From Bacillus sp. BGMRC 2118 (lineage in GTDB: Bacteria; Bacillota; Bacilli; Bacillales; SA4), in assembly GCA_008364785.1 (NCBI GenBank), contig VTTJ01000005.1, forward strand, positions 328,772 through 392,771: DNA of 64,000 bases, given 5' to 3'. Positions 36,252-44,313 of this stretch are shown piece after piece; the first letter of the stretch is position 1; each line of letters opens with the position of its first letter. The notes below the pieces were generated by a model. The model was not told the DNA's origin. It did not search any database and was given only the letters and a program-made list of their open reading frames with translations. The translations under genes were made by a program, and so were the position numbers.

Positions 36252-36281
36252 ATTATAGTCTATTTTCCCTGGAATTTGCAA
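36252..36281 (-). promoter_or_regulatory. Sigma-A promoter of the ABC-F leader
   Basis: Minus strand -35 TTGCAA (36276-36281), 18-bp spacer, perfect -10 TATAAT (36252-36257). The predicted transcript begins near 36245, about 24 nt before the leader ORF. Confidence 0.75.
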
Positions 36282-36376
36282 GAATATTTTTCCAATAAGT
36301 AAAAAGACTTTTCCTTATATATGCCAAATGTTTATATGTGTAGATTTCCAATTAAAAAAGTACTACTTCATTTCGT

Positions 36377-36401
36377 AAAAAAAGGACCAAATAATGGTCC
36401 T
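36377..36401 (-). terminator. Terminator of the lectin gene
   Basis: Minus strand GGACC / GGTCC stem with a seven-base loop followed by seven T residues, overlapping the stop codon. Confidence 0.75.
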
Positions 36402-37632
36402 ACATGGTTTTCCAACGATGAATAAGCTGTTGATTTTGTCCTCTTGCAAATACATCAATACGATTTCTTCCCCAAGATACCGCTGCTGGTTCAGAGGTTA
36501 AATTACCACCTAAGTCTTCCCACTCACTCCAACTCCTACCGTTCCACGTTTTTTGAATAAGTTGATCTTTATCACCTTTTGCAAATACGTCGATACGGTT
36601 TGGACCCCATGATGAGGCAGTTGGACTAGATGTCAATAATCCACCAAGATTTTCCCATTCACTCCAGTTTGAACCATTCCAATATTTATGAATGAGTGAA
36701 CGATTTTCCCCTCTTGCAAATACATCAATACGATTAGGACCCCATGAGATGGCTCCTGGAGCTGAAGTTAATGTACCACCTAAGTCTTCCCACCCACTCC
36801 AACGTGAGCCATCCCAATATTTGTGATACAGACGACGATTTGCTCCTCTTGCAAATACATCAAGTCTATTTTCTGACCAAGAAGCTACTGCAGGTGATGA
36901 TGTTAATTGCCCTCCGAGACTTTCCCACTCACTCCACTTTTCACCTTCATAATATCTATGATACAGCGCCTGATCTTCTCCTCTTCCAAATACATCAATG
37001 CGCCCTCTTCCCCAAGATACTGCTGCAGGTGATGACGTTAAGGAGCCGCCTAAGTCTTCCCAATCTCTCCATCTAGTTCCGTCCCAATAAATATGGTATA
37101 GTCTCTGGTTTCTACCTCTTGTAAATACATCAATTTCATTATTTCCTAAAGACGAAGCAGATGGTCCTGATGTTAAATATCCTCCTAATGACTCCCAGTT
37201 GCTCCAATCTTGTTCAGGCTTGAAATCAATATTTTGTATCACAAGTCGTATAATTTCTTTAAATACACGTTCTGAAACTGTATTTGACACACCATATGCT
37301 GCTAAAAATGGGACAACCCATGCAAATTCATTAGTAAATTTCCGATAAATTTGATTCGTTTTTTGATTAATTGAACCTTCTGCTGCAGAAGCATTACTAA
37401 TTGCATAATCAACAACTAATTGAAATAAATACCGAGACATGCCTCGATTAATATTATATTCTCTCAGCTCATCTGCAAGTTTCGATAAATCATCCTTTAT
37501 TACATTCCATATTCGTCGTAGCTGCTCATTTGGTTGTCTAGACTGAGCAAAATAATAGTAATGTAGAAACTCCTGCTGACCGGGAATATAACCTGTTCCT
37601 TGACTATTATAAAAATGAGGTGAATAAGCCAT
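36400..37632 (-). CDS. PLL-type beta-propeller lectin-like protein
   Basis: 410 residues from ATG 37632 (GGAGG nine bases upstream). The N-terminal 135 residues are helical (FLHYYYFAQSRQPNEQLRRI) and unrecognised. The rest is six tandem repeats of about 45 residues with the pattern WEDLGGxLTSxPAxxSWGxN followed by RIDVFARGxNxxLYHKYWDG, the DUF346/PLL-like lectin repeat. Such propellers bind sugars, often fucosylated glycans. There is no signal peptide, so it may be released by lysis, act in the mother cell or spore coat, or use another route. It is monocistronic. Confidence 0.88.
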   Translation of the reverse strand: MAYSPHFYNSQGTGYIPGQQEFLHYYYFAQSRQPNEQLRRIWNVIKDDLSKLADELREYNINRGMSRYLFQLVVDYAISNASAAEGSINQKTNQIYRKFTNEFAWVVPFLAAYGVSNTVSERVFKEIIRLVIQNIDFKPEQDWSNWESLGGYLTSGPSASSLGNNEIDVFTRGRNQRLYHIYWDGTRWRDWEDLGGSLTSSPAAVSWGRGRIDVFGRGEDQALYHRYYEGEKWSEWESLGGQLTSSPAVASWSENRLDVFARGANRRLYHKYWDGSRWSGWEDLGGTLTSAPGAISWGPNRIDVFARGENRSLIHKYWNGSNWSEWENLGGLLTSSPTASSWGPNRIDVFAKGDKDQLIQKTWNGRSWSEWEDLGGNLTSEPAAVSWGRNRIDVFARGQNQQLIHRWKTM

Positions 37633-37942
37633 GGATTTATTACCTCCATTCAGAATGACTTTTAGAAATTTCTCTTCACTATCCACCATATGTATACCTT
37701 ATCTTTTTTATTGCTTTTTTTTCGAAAACTGGCAGGTTTCATGATGAAGGTTTATATTACTTTGAATAGGAATCTCTCCAATTCACAATCTATTTTATAG
37801 AGGGCTGTTTCGCGTAGATTTTGTTTTTTCGAATATAGGGGGTACAAATACTATTTTGTATGAAGTGATTAAGGATCCTTTATTCGATTAATGGCAACAA
37901 GAGTTACAAAATTAGCCCTATCACAAGAAAGGAGTGACATGT

Positions 37943-38104
37943 ATGAAAAAGTGGAATGAACAAGCTGCACCTAACAATAATCTGTCTGCAGCTGATCTAA
38001 CGAATTCAAACCTTCCAAAGGAACACGAGTTTTCCGAGGAGTTATCTGATGGAATGGAACGTAATGAAATCATTGAAGAAGCACAGTCTAAAAACAAACA
38101 ATAA
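37943..38104 (+). CDS. Small acidic protein (53 aa)
   Basis: Starts MKKWNEQAAPNNNLSAADLT and ends with a Lys/Asn/Gln-rich tail; the middle is Glu-rich and hydrophilic with no membrane segment. AAAGGAGTG lies eight bases upstream and a terminator lies 34 bp downstream, so it is a self-contained unit. The composition recalls minor Bacillus spore or stress peptides, but I recognise no family. Confidence 0.7.
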   Translation: MKKWNEQAAPNNNLSAADLTNSNLPKEHEFSEELSDGMERNEIIEEAQSKNKQ

Positions 38105-38137
38105 CAATAGCAGGTTTAGGAACTAATTCAAAATAAT

Positions 38138-38167
38138 AAGGGATACGATTTTTTTCGTATCCCCTTT
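38138..38167. terminator. Bidirectional terminator
   Basis: AAGGGATACGA / TCGTATCCCCTT stem with a T-rich loop between the small acidic gene and the convergent OsmC gene. Confidence 0.7.
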
Positions 38168-38193
38168 AACCATTGTAAGACAGATATTCTTGT

Positions 38194-38637
38194 TTATTGA
38201 ACCTTTTCCCATCTTTGTATTAGTTTCACGTCTGCTGCTTTAAATAAATTGTAAACCGGACAGCGCTCTTCCACTTTATCTTTAAGCTTATGAATATCTT
38301 CTATAGATTCTTTTGTTTTTACCTTGATTGACATTTCCACTTTCTCAAAATAAGTCTTTATATCTTGCATACCTTTCATCCCCCGTGGGTCCAGTTCTCC
38401 AATGACTTCAAACGTGAGTTCATCAATGCTTAACTTCATCGCTTTTGCAGCAGCAAATGCCGTTATACTTTCACAAGAAGCTAATGTACCTAAAATAGCG
38501 TGCAATGGAGTTGGACCTTTATCGGCTCCACCGAAATTCAAGGGCTCATCCATTATGAATTGGTGGTCTTTTGCGACAACTGTCGTTGTAATTCCACTTG
38601 CAGTTGATACGATTTTATAATGACGTTTTTCGCCCAT
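38194..38637 (-). CDS. OsmC-family peroxiredoxin-like protein
   Basis: 147 residues. The two redox Cys typical of OsmC/Ohr are present: LASCESITAFAAAKAMKL (about residue 54) on the central helix and EERCPVYNLF (about 129). The substrate-handling segment FGGADKGPTPLHAILGTLAS matches the YhfA/OsmC subgroup. OsmC proteins reduce organic hydroperoxides with these cysteines; YhfA-type members are less well defined. Stands alone. Confidence 0.9.
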   Translation of the reverse strand: MGEKRHYKIVSTASGITTTVVAKDHQFIMDEPLNFGGADKGPTPLHAILGTLASCESITAFAAAKAMKLSIDELTFEVIGELDPRGMKGMQDIKTYFEKVEMSIKVKTKESIEDIHKLKDKVEERCPVYNLFKAADVKLIQRWEKVQ

Positions 38638-38795
38638 TTTTCACTCACCTCTCCATTACTATGTTCAAATAGGTTTAAACTCCATTCAAAAGTGGTAAAA
38701 AATACTGTAATAAGACATTTCTAAATTTTCTAAAAACAACTTTACAATTTATATATTTCCACCGATAATAATAAAAAGGCATAGGAGGAGTAGAC

Positions 38796-39017
38796 ATGAA
38801 CCAATATGAAAAGGATCAGAAAAATGAGCTTATGATCATTCCGTCATCAAATGAAGAACAAACCGAATATACCCTTGCCGCACAAGTTTTCTTAGACCAA
38901 TCTTTGCAGATGTTTCAACAAGAGCAGCTTATGAAGAAGATAGATGAAGCACTTATAAATGGTGATAAAAAGACTTTCCTACAATTATCTAAACAATATA
39001 AAGAATTGCTCAATTAA
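38796..39017 (+). CDS. IDEAL-domain protein 1
   Basis: 73 residues. The C terminus carries an almost canonical IDEAL domain (KKIDEALINGDKKTFLQLSK), with LAAQVFLDQSLQMFQQEQLM before it. IDEAL proteins are small Firmicutes proteins; a ComK-binding role has been proposed for some, but most are uncharacterised. AGGAGGAG precedes the ATG. A second, related gene follows 35 bp later. Confidence 0.85.
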   Translation: MNQYEKDQKNELMIIPSSNEEQTEYTLAAQVFLDQSLQMFQQEQLMKKIDEALINGDKKTFLQLSKQYKELLN

Positions 39018-39052
39018 TAATATAAATAACAGATTTCTTGGAGGGGTGTCTT

Positions 39053-39289
39053 ATGAGACGTTTACAAAAAACAGTAAAATTACTCACAAATGTGAACCAT
39101 AAATACTTCTCATTTAAATTAACACAAGAAGAAGAGTTCTCACTTCAGCTTCAAGCCACTCTATTTTTGGATGAACAGTGTTATAAATTTAATAAAGATC
39201 ATTTGCGTAAACAACTCGATGAGGCACTGCAACAACATGATGAGGCTTCTTTCAAAGAATTAAGTGAGATATATATAAACTATTTATAA
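39053..39289 (+). CDS. IDEAL-domain protein 2
   Basis: 78 residues from ATG 39053, with GGAGGGG upstream; a TTG five codons earlier is less likely. It shares the architecture of its upstream neighbour: ATLFLDEQCYKFNKDHLRKQ then LDEALQQHDEASFKELSEIY. Probably a tandem duplicate that has diverged strongly in its basic N terminus. A clean terminator ends the pair. Confidence 0.85.
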   Translation: MRRLQKTVKLLTNVNHKYFSFKLTQEEEFSLQLQATLFLDEQCYKFNKDHLRKQLDEALQQHDEASFKELSEIYINYL

Positions 39290-39297
39290 AACAAACA

Positions 39298-39340
39298 ACC
39301 TTGATTGATGTTCTCCTTATAACGTCAATCAAGGTTTTTA
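39298..39340 (+). terminator. Terminator of the IDEAL gene pair
   Basis: AACCTTGATTGA / TCAATCAAGGTT stem followed by TTTTTA. Confidence 0.8.
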
Positions 39341-39346
39341 TGTTTA

Positions 39347-39440
39347 GGTTGTTTTCGTATAGATTGTTGCTTTCTCGTAAAAATCTCAGGAAGTCGGATT
39401 TTTACCTTAGTATCAAGTTACTACTATACATAAAGAGCCT
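39347..39440 (+). repeat. AT-rich MITE-like repeat, short copy
   Basis: Begins GGTTGTTTTCGTATAGATTG and ends CATAAAGAGCC. It has the left end and conserved centre of the family but lacks the distal half. Confidence 0.6.
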
Positions 39441-39445
39441 TATGT

Positions 39446-40063
39446 TTAATATCTTATAACAGCTCGAACAGGGCTTCCATCTCCCTCTACAAGTGGTAAT
39501 GGCAAGGCAATTAAATCACAAATTCCTTCCTTTACATCATCCAATACAATTCCTTCTAAAATATGAATATCATACTTGGTTAATTCATGATGAATGGATA
39601 GCTCCTTGCTATCAAGATGATCAACAGAAGGTAAATCAATTCCAAATAAGTTGATACCCCTCTCAGCTAAATAAGGTATGACTCCTTCTTCTACTACTGG
39701 AATTCTTTGTGGAAATACTGTCCGATCTACCCAAGCTAATGTCTTTAAAAGGACCATTGACACTTCTTTTAAATTATACTTTTGAAAATATTTTAGTGAA
39801 ATTACATCTTGTTTTGAAACTTCAATAATTTGGGCTCTCCCAATATAACGATTAGGATCTAAATCAATTACCTTTTTTCCTTGATTATCAAAATGAAAGG
39901 GTGCGTCTATATGAGTGCCAAGATGGGTACTCATCTCAAACCTACCTACATTTACCGAACCAGTTTCTTCCTTCGTCCACTTCAGGGAATAGGAATAAGG
40001 AGTATCACCCTGCCAACCAGCTGTTTTATTGCATAACGGCTGTGATATATCAATCCATGTCAT
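39446..40063 (-). CDS. kynB: Kynurenine formamidase
   Basis: 205 residues of the bacterial cyclase-like formamidase family. The metal-binding motif HLGTHIDAPFHF and FGIDLPSVD with downstream His (IHHELTK) are present. KynB hydrolyses N-formylkynurenine to kynurenine in tryptophan catabolism. It follows kynU by 12 bp on the same strand with GAGGTG as ribosome site, so the two form an operon. Confidence 0.92.
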   Translation of the reverse strand: MTWIDISQPLCNKTAGWQGDTPYSYSLKWTKEETGSVNVGRFEMSTHLGTHIDAPFHFDNQGKKVIDLDPNRYIGRAQIIEVSKQDVISLKYFQKYNLKEVSMVLLKTLAWVDRTVFPQRIPVVEEGVIPYLAERGINLFGIDLPSVDHLDSKELSIHHELTKYDIHILEGIVLDDVKEGICDLIALPLPLVEGDGSPVRAVIRY

Positions 40064-40075
40064 ATGTGCACCTCG

Positions 40076-41344
40076 TTAAGCAATGATTTCTCGTTCATTT
40101 TTATAGATTTTATATACTTCATTTTCCATAATCTCTTTTAAAATACCTACTACATTCCATACTTCTTCAAAGGATGTATAAAATGCAATGGGTGCTAGTC
40201 TAATAAGATTCGGTTCACGATAATCTGGAATTACGTGATAGTCTTTTAATGCCTTGCATATGCTGGCAGCCTCTTCATGGTGAAGACAAACATGTCCTCC
40301 TCTTTGCTCATCACCCCTTGGGTTAATAATGGTAAATTGAAACGTACTAAGCTCTTGATCAATCAGTTTCATGAGGAAATCAGTTAGTAGTCTTGATTTC
40401 TCAAAAAGGCAGTGAATCCCTGCTTCCTCAAATAATTCTAAAGATCCTATTATCGGGGCAACACTTAAGATATGTGGTGTTCCTATTTGAAATGCACCTG
40501 CATGATGCTCATATTCGAGGTCATGCTTCATATCAAACTGTTTTTCCTTGACTGAGCTGAACCACCCAGCAATTCCCGGTTCGATTCCGAAATGCCGTTC
40601 GTTTACATATAAACCACCAACCGCTCCTGGTCCACCATTAACATATTTATAGCTGCACCAAAAGGCAAAATCAGGCTGTATTTCAGCAAAGGAATGAGGA
40701 ATCACACCGATTGAATGTGCTAAGTCAAAGCCAATCAATATTCCTCTTTCATGAGCTGCCTCAACTAATTTTTTCATATTAAGCAGCTGACCACTTCGAT
40801 ATAATACTGAAGATAAAATGACTAAACTAACCTCTTCCGTCATCTTTTGAATAATGTCATCTTCATCTAATGTATAACCGTCCAGGCTACTTACCCGGAC
40901 TAAATGATCCTCTGACCGTAATCCTTTTGTTTTTAATTGGCTCTTTATTGCATATATATCCGAAGGAAACGTTAACTCATCTGCGAGTATTTTATTTCTA
41001 TTTCCATATGGTTGAAAAAAAGTAGCAATAAGTTGATGTAAATTGACCGTTGTTGAGCCAGTTACTATGACTTCATTTTCTTTTGCTTGAATTAAATGAG
41101 CCATTTTCCCGCCTAGATTTTCTGATAAATAAAACCACGGTGATGTTCCATTCATCCATCCCTCAATACCATATTCCTTCCAGCTGTTTAGTAGCTGGTT
41201 AACTGATGCCTCTGCACGTTTAGAAAGTAAACCTAATGAATTTCCATCTAAATAAATTGTTCCTTCTCTTATATAAAATTCATCCCGAAAATGCGCGAGT
41301 GAATCCTGCTTATCAAGTTCCCTTGCATGTTGAATTGTATACAT
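40076..41344 (-). CDS. kynU: Kynureninase
   Basis: 422 residues from ATG 41344 (GGAGGTTC upstream; the open frame extends 29 codons further without a good ribosome site). It is a PLP fold-type I enzyme: [20 protein letters not shown] at the N terminus and the PLP Lys in [20 protein letters not shown]. KynU cleaves kynurenine to anthranilate and alanine. No kynA (tryptophan 2,3-dioxygenase) is adjacent on either side, although kynA often accompanies these two genes. Confidence 0.95.
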   Translation of the reverse strand: MYTIQHARELDKQDSLAHFRDEFYIREGTIYLDGNSLGLLSKRAEASVNQLLNSWKEYGIEGWMNGTSPWFYLSENLGGKMAHLIQAKENEVIVTGSTTVNLHQLIATFFQPYGNRNKILADELTFPSDIYAIKSQLKTKGLRSEDHLVRVSSLDGYTLDEDDIIQKMTEEVSLVILSSVLYRSGQLLNMKKLVEAAHERGILIGFDLAHSIGVIPHSFAEIQPDFAFWCSYKYVNGGPGAVGGLYVNERHFGIEPGIAGWFSSVKEKQFDMKHDLEYEHHAGAFQIGTPHILSVAPIIGSLELFEEAGIHCLFEKSRLLTDFLMKLIDQELSTFQFTIINPRGDEQRGGHVCLHHEEAASICKALKDYHVIPDYREPNLIRLAPIAFYTSFEEVWNVVGILKEIMENEVYKIYKNEREIIA

Positions 41345-41520
41345 GATCAGAACCTCCATTTCTATATTATGATGATTCATTCTATTTTCTAGATTGTTAG
41401 GATAAATCCCTTTTTTCCAAACAGACATCATCAGAAATTAGTGAATGAACAGTTTGCAACCAATTCTTATGATTCCTTTGCCGTTGATTCCTAAGAGTGC
41501 TTGTACCTCTATTTTTAGGC

Positions 41521-41555
41521 AAAAAAAACTAACGAGTATGCAACTCGTTAGTTTT
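41521..41555 (-). terminator. Terminator of the glutaredoxin-like gene
   Basis: Minus strand AAAACTAACGAGT / ACTCGTTAGTTTT followed by a run of eight T; it overlaps the stop codon region. Confidence 0.8.
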
Positions 41556-41796
41556 CTGATAAAAACTCTTCAAACTTTTCCCGGTCAAATCCGAAGATTA
41601 CTGTCTCATCTTCTCCCTCTTTTATTACTGTAACAGGAGTAGCAGATGCACCTAAGTCGATAAGTTCGTTTAAGTAACGATCGTTTTGACGAATATTTCT
41701 TTCCTCATATGGAATTCCTTTTTCTGTTAACCATAATTTCTCTTCATGACAGGGTGGACAGGTTTCTTGTGTATACACAATAAAAGTCTTTGGCAT
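41548..41796 (-). CDS. Glutaredoxin-like thiol-redox protein
   Basis: 82 residues with thioredoxin fold: redox motif CPPC at about residues 13-16 (YTQETCPPCHEEKLWLTEKG), cis-Pro in ASATPVTVI, and a C-terminal helix. Similar to NrdH/glutaredoxin-like proteins of Bacilli, possibly a partner for bacillithiol or thioredoxin reductase. AGAGGAG precedes the ATG. It is monocistronic. Confidence 0.85.
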   Translation of the reverse strand: MPKTFIVYTQETCPPCHEEKLWLTEKGIPYEERNIRQNDRYLNELIDLGASATPVTVIKEGEDETVIFGFDREKFEEFLSEN

Positions 41797-41998
41797 ATTA
41801 TAATCTCCTCTCTTTAATAAGGCTATTTTCGCCTCGATGTTGAATATTCGATTTTGATGAACAGGTCATCTTCTCTTTCTATCCCTACAGTCCCACAAAA
41901 TGAAAACACATCTGATCGGGAGCTAGATGAAACGATCTTACGTTTTTATACGTCTTAAATTGTAACAAATTATTTACTTTTTACGTTTATTTAAGTAA

Positions 41999-42056
41999 GA
42001 CGTGTAAAAGATAAGAGAAATAGTTTTAACACGTCCTTTTTTTGTAGGAGGCGTGT
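41999..42056 (+). promoter_or_regulatory. Leader hairpin before the small membrane protein gene
   Basis: GACGTGTAAAA pairs with TTTTAACACGTC and is followed by seven T residues, an intrinsic terminator placed 18 bp before the ATG. The downstream ribosome-site region (AGGAGGCGTGT) can alternatively pair with ACACGTC, which would release the terminator but mask the ribosome site. It may be an attenuator, or simply the end of an upstream transcript. Confidence 0.45.
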
Positions 42057-42060
42057 AAAA

Positions 42061-42243
42061 ATGAGATGGATGATAATCGCAGTATACAGCATTCTCTTCA
42101 TAACAGTCACTTTTTTTGGACTTGGCCCGTTCTTATTAGCAGATGGATCCATGCAGGAGAGAATCATGACTATAGCAATCGTATTACTTCTCTATGTTGG
42201 TATGTCTATTAGTCTAAAAATATTACTAAAAAAATTTAAATAA
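42061..42243 (+). CDS. Small two-TM membrane protein
   Basis: 60 residues, almost wholly hydrophobic: TM1 about 4-27 and TM2 about 35-54, ending in KILLKKFK. AGGAGG lies ten bases upstream of the ATG. It is followed 70 bp later by a RodA-like gene on the same strand, so it may be a small partner of cell-wall synthesis, but no family is recognised. Confidence 0.7.
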   Translation: MRWMIIAVYSILFITVTFFGLGPFLLADGSMQERIMTIAIVLLLYVGMSISLKILLKKFK

Positions 42244-42315
42244 AGTCCTTTACAGTTTGAAAGCTTCTTTGGGAGAATGGAAGATGAAAGAAAATGTACG
42301 AAGAAGGGAAGCAAT

Positions 42316-43482
42316 ATGGGGTCATCGAAAGAACAAACAAAATTTGATTATGTGCTTGCATTTCTATTATTTTTATTATTCTGTGCAAGCTGTTTAGCCA
42401 TTTATAGCGCACAAACAACATCCGCACAATATGATTCAAATTTTCTCCTGAAACAAATTGTTTTTTATGTAGTAGGAGTTGGAATTGTCGGGGGGATTAT
42501 GATTTTCGAACCCGATCAAATACGAAAACTTGCATGGTATCTCTATGGTTTTAGTATCTTTGTGCTAATCGCTTTACACTTTGCTCCCTCCTCTATTGCT
42601 CCTAAAATCAATGGAGCGAAGAGTTGGTTTAACCTACCTGGCTTTGGTTCATTTCAGCCTTCTGAGGTTATGAAGGTCTGTTTAATTATCGTCCTTAGTC
42701 ATGTTATAACAAAGCATAATGAACAAAACACACTATCTACAATCAAATCTGACTTCACTCTACTTGTGAAAATCCTATTAGTAGCAAGTGTTCCAATGGG
42801 AATTATCATGCAACAGCCAGATTTGGGTACAACTCTTGTGCTCTTGGCAATTACGGTTGGACTTATTTTTATGTCAGGCATTACATGGAAATTATTAGTC
42901 CCTATCTTCTCAAGCATTACACTTATTGGTTCCTCCATTTTTTATTTAGTTTTGTATGCTCCGGAAGTACTTGAGAAGTATTTACATGTAAAGGCTTATC
43001 AGTTTGGTCGAATTTATTCATGGATTGATCCTGCAAACTATAGCAGCGGAGAAGGATACCATTTACTTAATTCACTAAAAGCAATAGGCTCCGGGATGTT
43101 ATCAGGAAAAGGTATGGGAGTAAATGAAGTATATATCCCTGAAAATCATACGGATTTTATTTTCACTGTCATTGCTGAACAATACGGATTTATTGGTGCT
43201 ACAGTCGTCATATCGTTTTTATTTTTACTTCTATATCACATTACGAAAGTTGCTCTGCTTTCCAACTCACAATTCAGCTCTTACCTTTGTGTTGGAGTGA
43301 TTTGCATGATTGGATTTCACGTTGTTCAAAATATCGGAATGACAATTGGTTTATTGCCGATTACAGGTATCCCTTTACCGTTTATTAGTTATGGCGGTAG
43401 TTCTCTAATTGGAAACATGTTTGCAATCGGTTTAATTTTCAGCATTCGTTTCCATTACAAAACCTATATGTTTGGAGATTGA
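42316..43482 (+). CDS. SEDS-family cell-wall polymerase (RodA/FtsW-like)
   Basis: 388 residues from ATG 42316 (AGAAGGGAA eight bases upstream); the ATG at 42277 is a poorer start. Ten membrane segments. SEDS motifs: NGAKSWFNLPGFGSFQPSEV, the catalytic-site Asp region QQPDLGTT, and PENHTDFIFTVIAEQYGFIG plus PLPFISYGGSSL at the C terminus. SEDS proteins polymerise peptidoglycan glycan strands with a class B PBP. The sequence is closer to RodA than FtsW in my judgement, but no PBP gene is adjacent. Confidence 0.9.
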   Translation: MGSSKEQTKFDYVLAFLLFLLFCASCLAIYSAQTTSAQYDSNFLLKQIVFYVVGVGIVGGIMIFEPDQIRKLAWYLYGFSIFVLIALHFAPSSIAPKINGAKSWFNLPGFGSFQPSEVMKVCLIIVLSHVITKHNEQNTLSTIKSDFTLLVKILLVASVPMGIIMQQPDLGTTLVLLAITVGLIFMSGITWKLLVPIFSSITLIGSSIFYLVLYAPEVLEKYLHVKAYQFGRIYSWIDPANYSSGEGYHLLNSLKAIGSGMLSGKGMGVNEVYIPENHTDFIFTVIAEQYGFIGATVVISFLFLLLYHITKVALLSNSQFSSYLCVGVICMIGFHVVQNIGMTIGLLPITGIPLPFISYGGSSLIGNMFAIGLIFSIRFHYKTYMFGD

Positions 43483-43487
43483 GAATC

Positions 43488-43523
43488 GGCTAGCAATCCT
43501 TGTGACTGCTAGCCTTATATTTT
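43488..43523 (+). terminator. Terminator of the SEDS gene
   Basis: GGCTAGCA / TGCTAGCC stem with an eleven-base loop and a TTATATTTT tail. Confidence 0.75.
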
Positions 43524-43688
43524 GCCTGTTTTCTTATAGATTGTTGCTTTCTCGTAAAAATCCCAAAGCCGTTTTTTTCCTTAGTATCGAAATAAAGAGA
43601 GTTGTTCTTTTCTAATTTAACCTCGTTTTGCTTCTAAAACTACAGACAGATTAAGTATACGAAAAGCAACAAAGTTTTAGAAAAGAAC
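43524..43688 (+). repeat. AT-rich MITE-like repeat, typical copy
   Basis: About 165 bp; left end GCCTGTTTTCTTATAGATTG, right end AAAAGCAACAAAGTTTTAGA followed by AAAGAAC. The two ends are imperfect inverted repeats of about 28 bp (shared TTGTTGCTTT and TTTTC blocks). Confidence 0.65.
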
Positions 43689-43696
43689 TACCTTTA

Positions 43697-43969
43697 CTAT
43701 GAATGATTTAAGTTATTCTTTGCCATTTTGATTAATTCTGAAACCATTTTCCCTCCAATCTGACCACCAACCTTCCCTGCTTCTCGTGATGTTAAATTTC
43801 CATTGTATCCTTTGGAAAGTGGTACACCCATTTCCTTTGCAACCTCTACTTTTACTTGATTTGATTGATTTGTTGCAATATGATATCCTTCTCTCTTCAT
43901 TACATCAACCTTTAATTGATCTAGTGAAGGTCTTGATTCTGGCACTATAGGTTTGTGATGTTTACTCAT
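43697..43969 (-). CDS. Alpha/beta-type small acid-soluble spore protein
   Basis: 90 residues from ATG 43969 with AAGGAGGATG upstream; a longer in-frame reading to 44065 is not supported by a ribosome site. The SASP signature is clear: VEVAKEMGVPLSKGYNGNLT followed by SREAGKVGGQIGGKMVSELI, with the GPR-protease-type site in VEVAKEMG. Alpha/beta SASPs coat spore DNA and protect it from UV and chemicals. The N-terminal 40 residues are an extension compared with the shortest family members. Confidence 0.92.
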   Translation of the reverse strand: MSKHHKPIVPESRPSLDQLKVDVMKREGYHIATNQSNQVKVEVAKEMGVPLSKGYNGNLTSREAGKVGGQIGGKMVSELIKMAKNNLNHS

Positions 43970-44026
43970 TTTCATCCTCCTTTTACAAATAGAATCTGCA
44001 ATTTTGCCTAAATCAATCACGAAGTG

Positions 44027-44056
44027 TTGACTAGTAAATTTGTTTTTTGGTAATAT
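44027..44056 (+). promoter_or_regulatory. Sigma-A promoter of the glyQS T-box transcript
   Basis: -35 TTGACT (44027-44032), 18-bp spacer, -10 TAATAT (44051-44056), immediately upstream of the T-box leader. Confidence 0.6.
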
Positions 44057-44062
44057 TATGTT

Positions 44063-44287
44063 CAAGTATCATACAAGTAACGATGACAGACATATAGTAG
44101 CTAGTTCCCTCATGTAAAAAGCGAGTCAGGGATGGTGTAAGCCTGAACATGATAATTAGTGAAACGGCAGTCTTGAGTGAATGTTTAAAAGAGGGTTTGT
44201 GCTATTACAAACCAATTAGGGTGGAACCGCGGGAGATACGCTCTCGTCCCTAGGCTATTCATAGCCTGGAGACGAGAGCTTTTTTAA
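44063..44287 (+). ncRNA. T-box leader, glycine-specific
   Basis: The diagnostic T-box sequence AGGGTGGAACCGCGGG is at 44218-44233. A stem I region upstream contains AGTGAAACGGCAG, where GGC fits the glycine specifier codon. The terminator is GCTCTCGTC / GACGAGAGC plus TTTTTT at about 44239-44286. Uncharged tRNA-Gly would stabilise the antiterminator and allow transcription of glyQS, which follows at once. Confidence 0.93.
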
Positions 44288-44313
44288 TTGAATTCGAAAA
44301 AGGAGAGAGCTAA

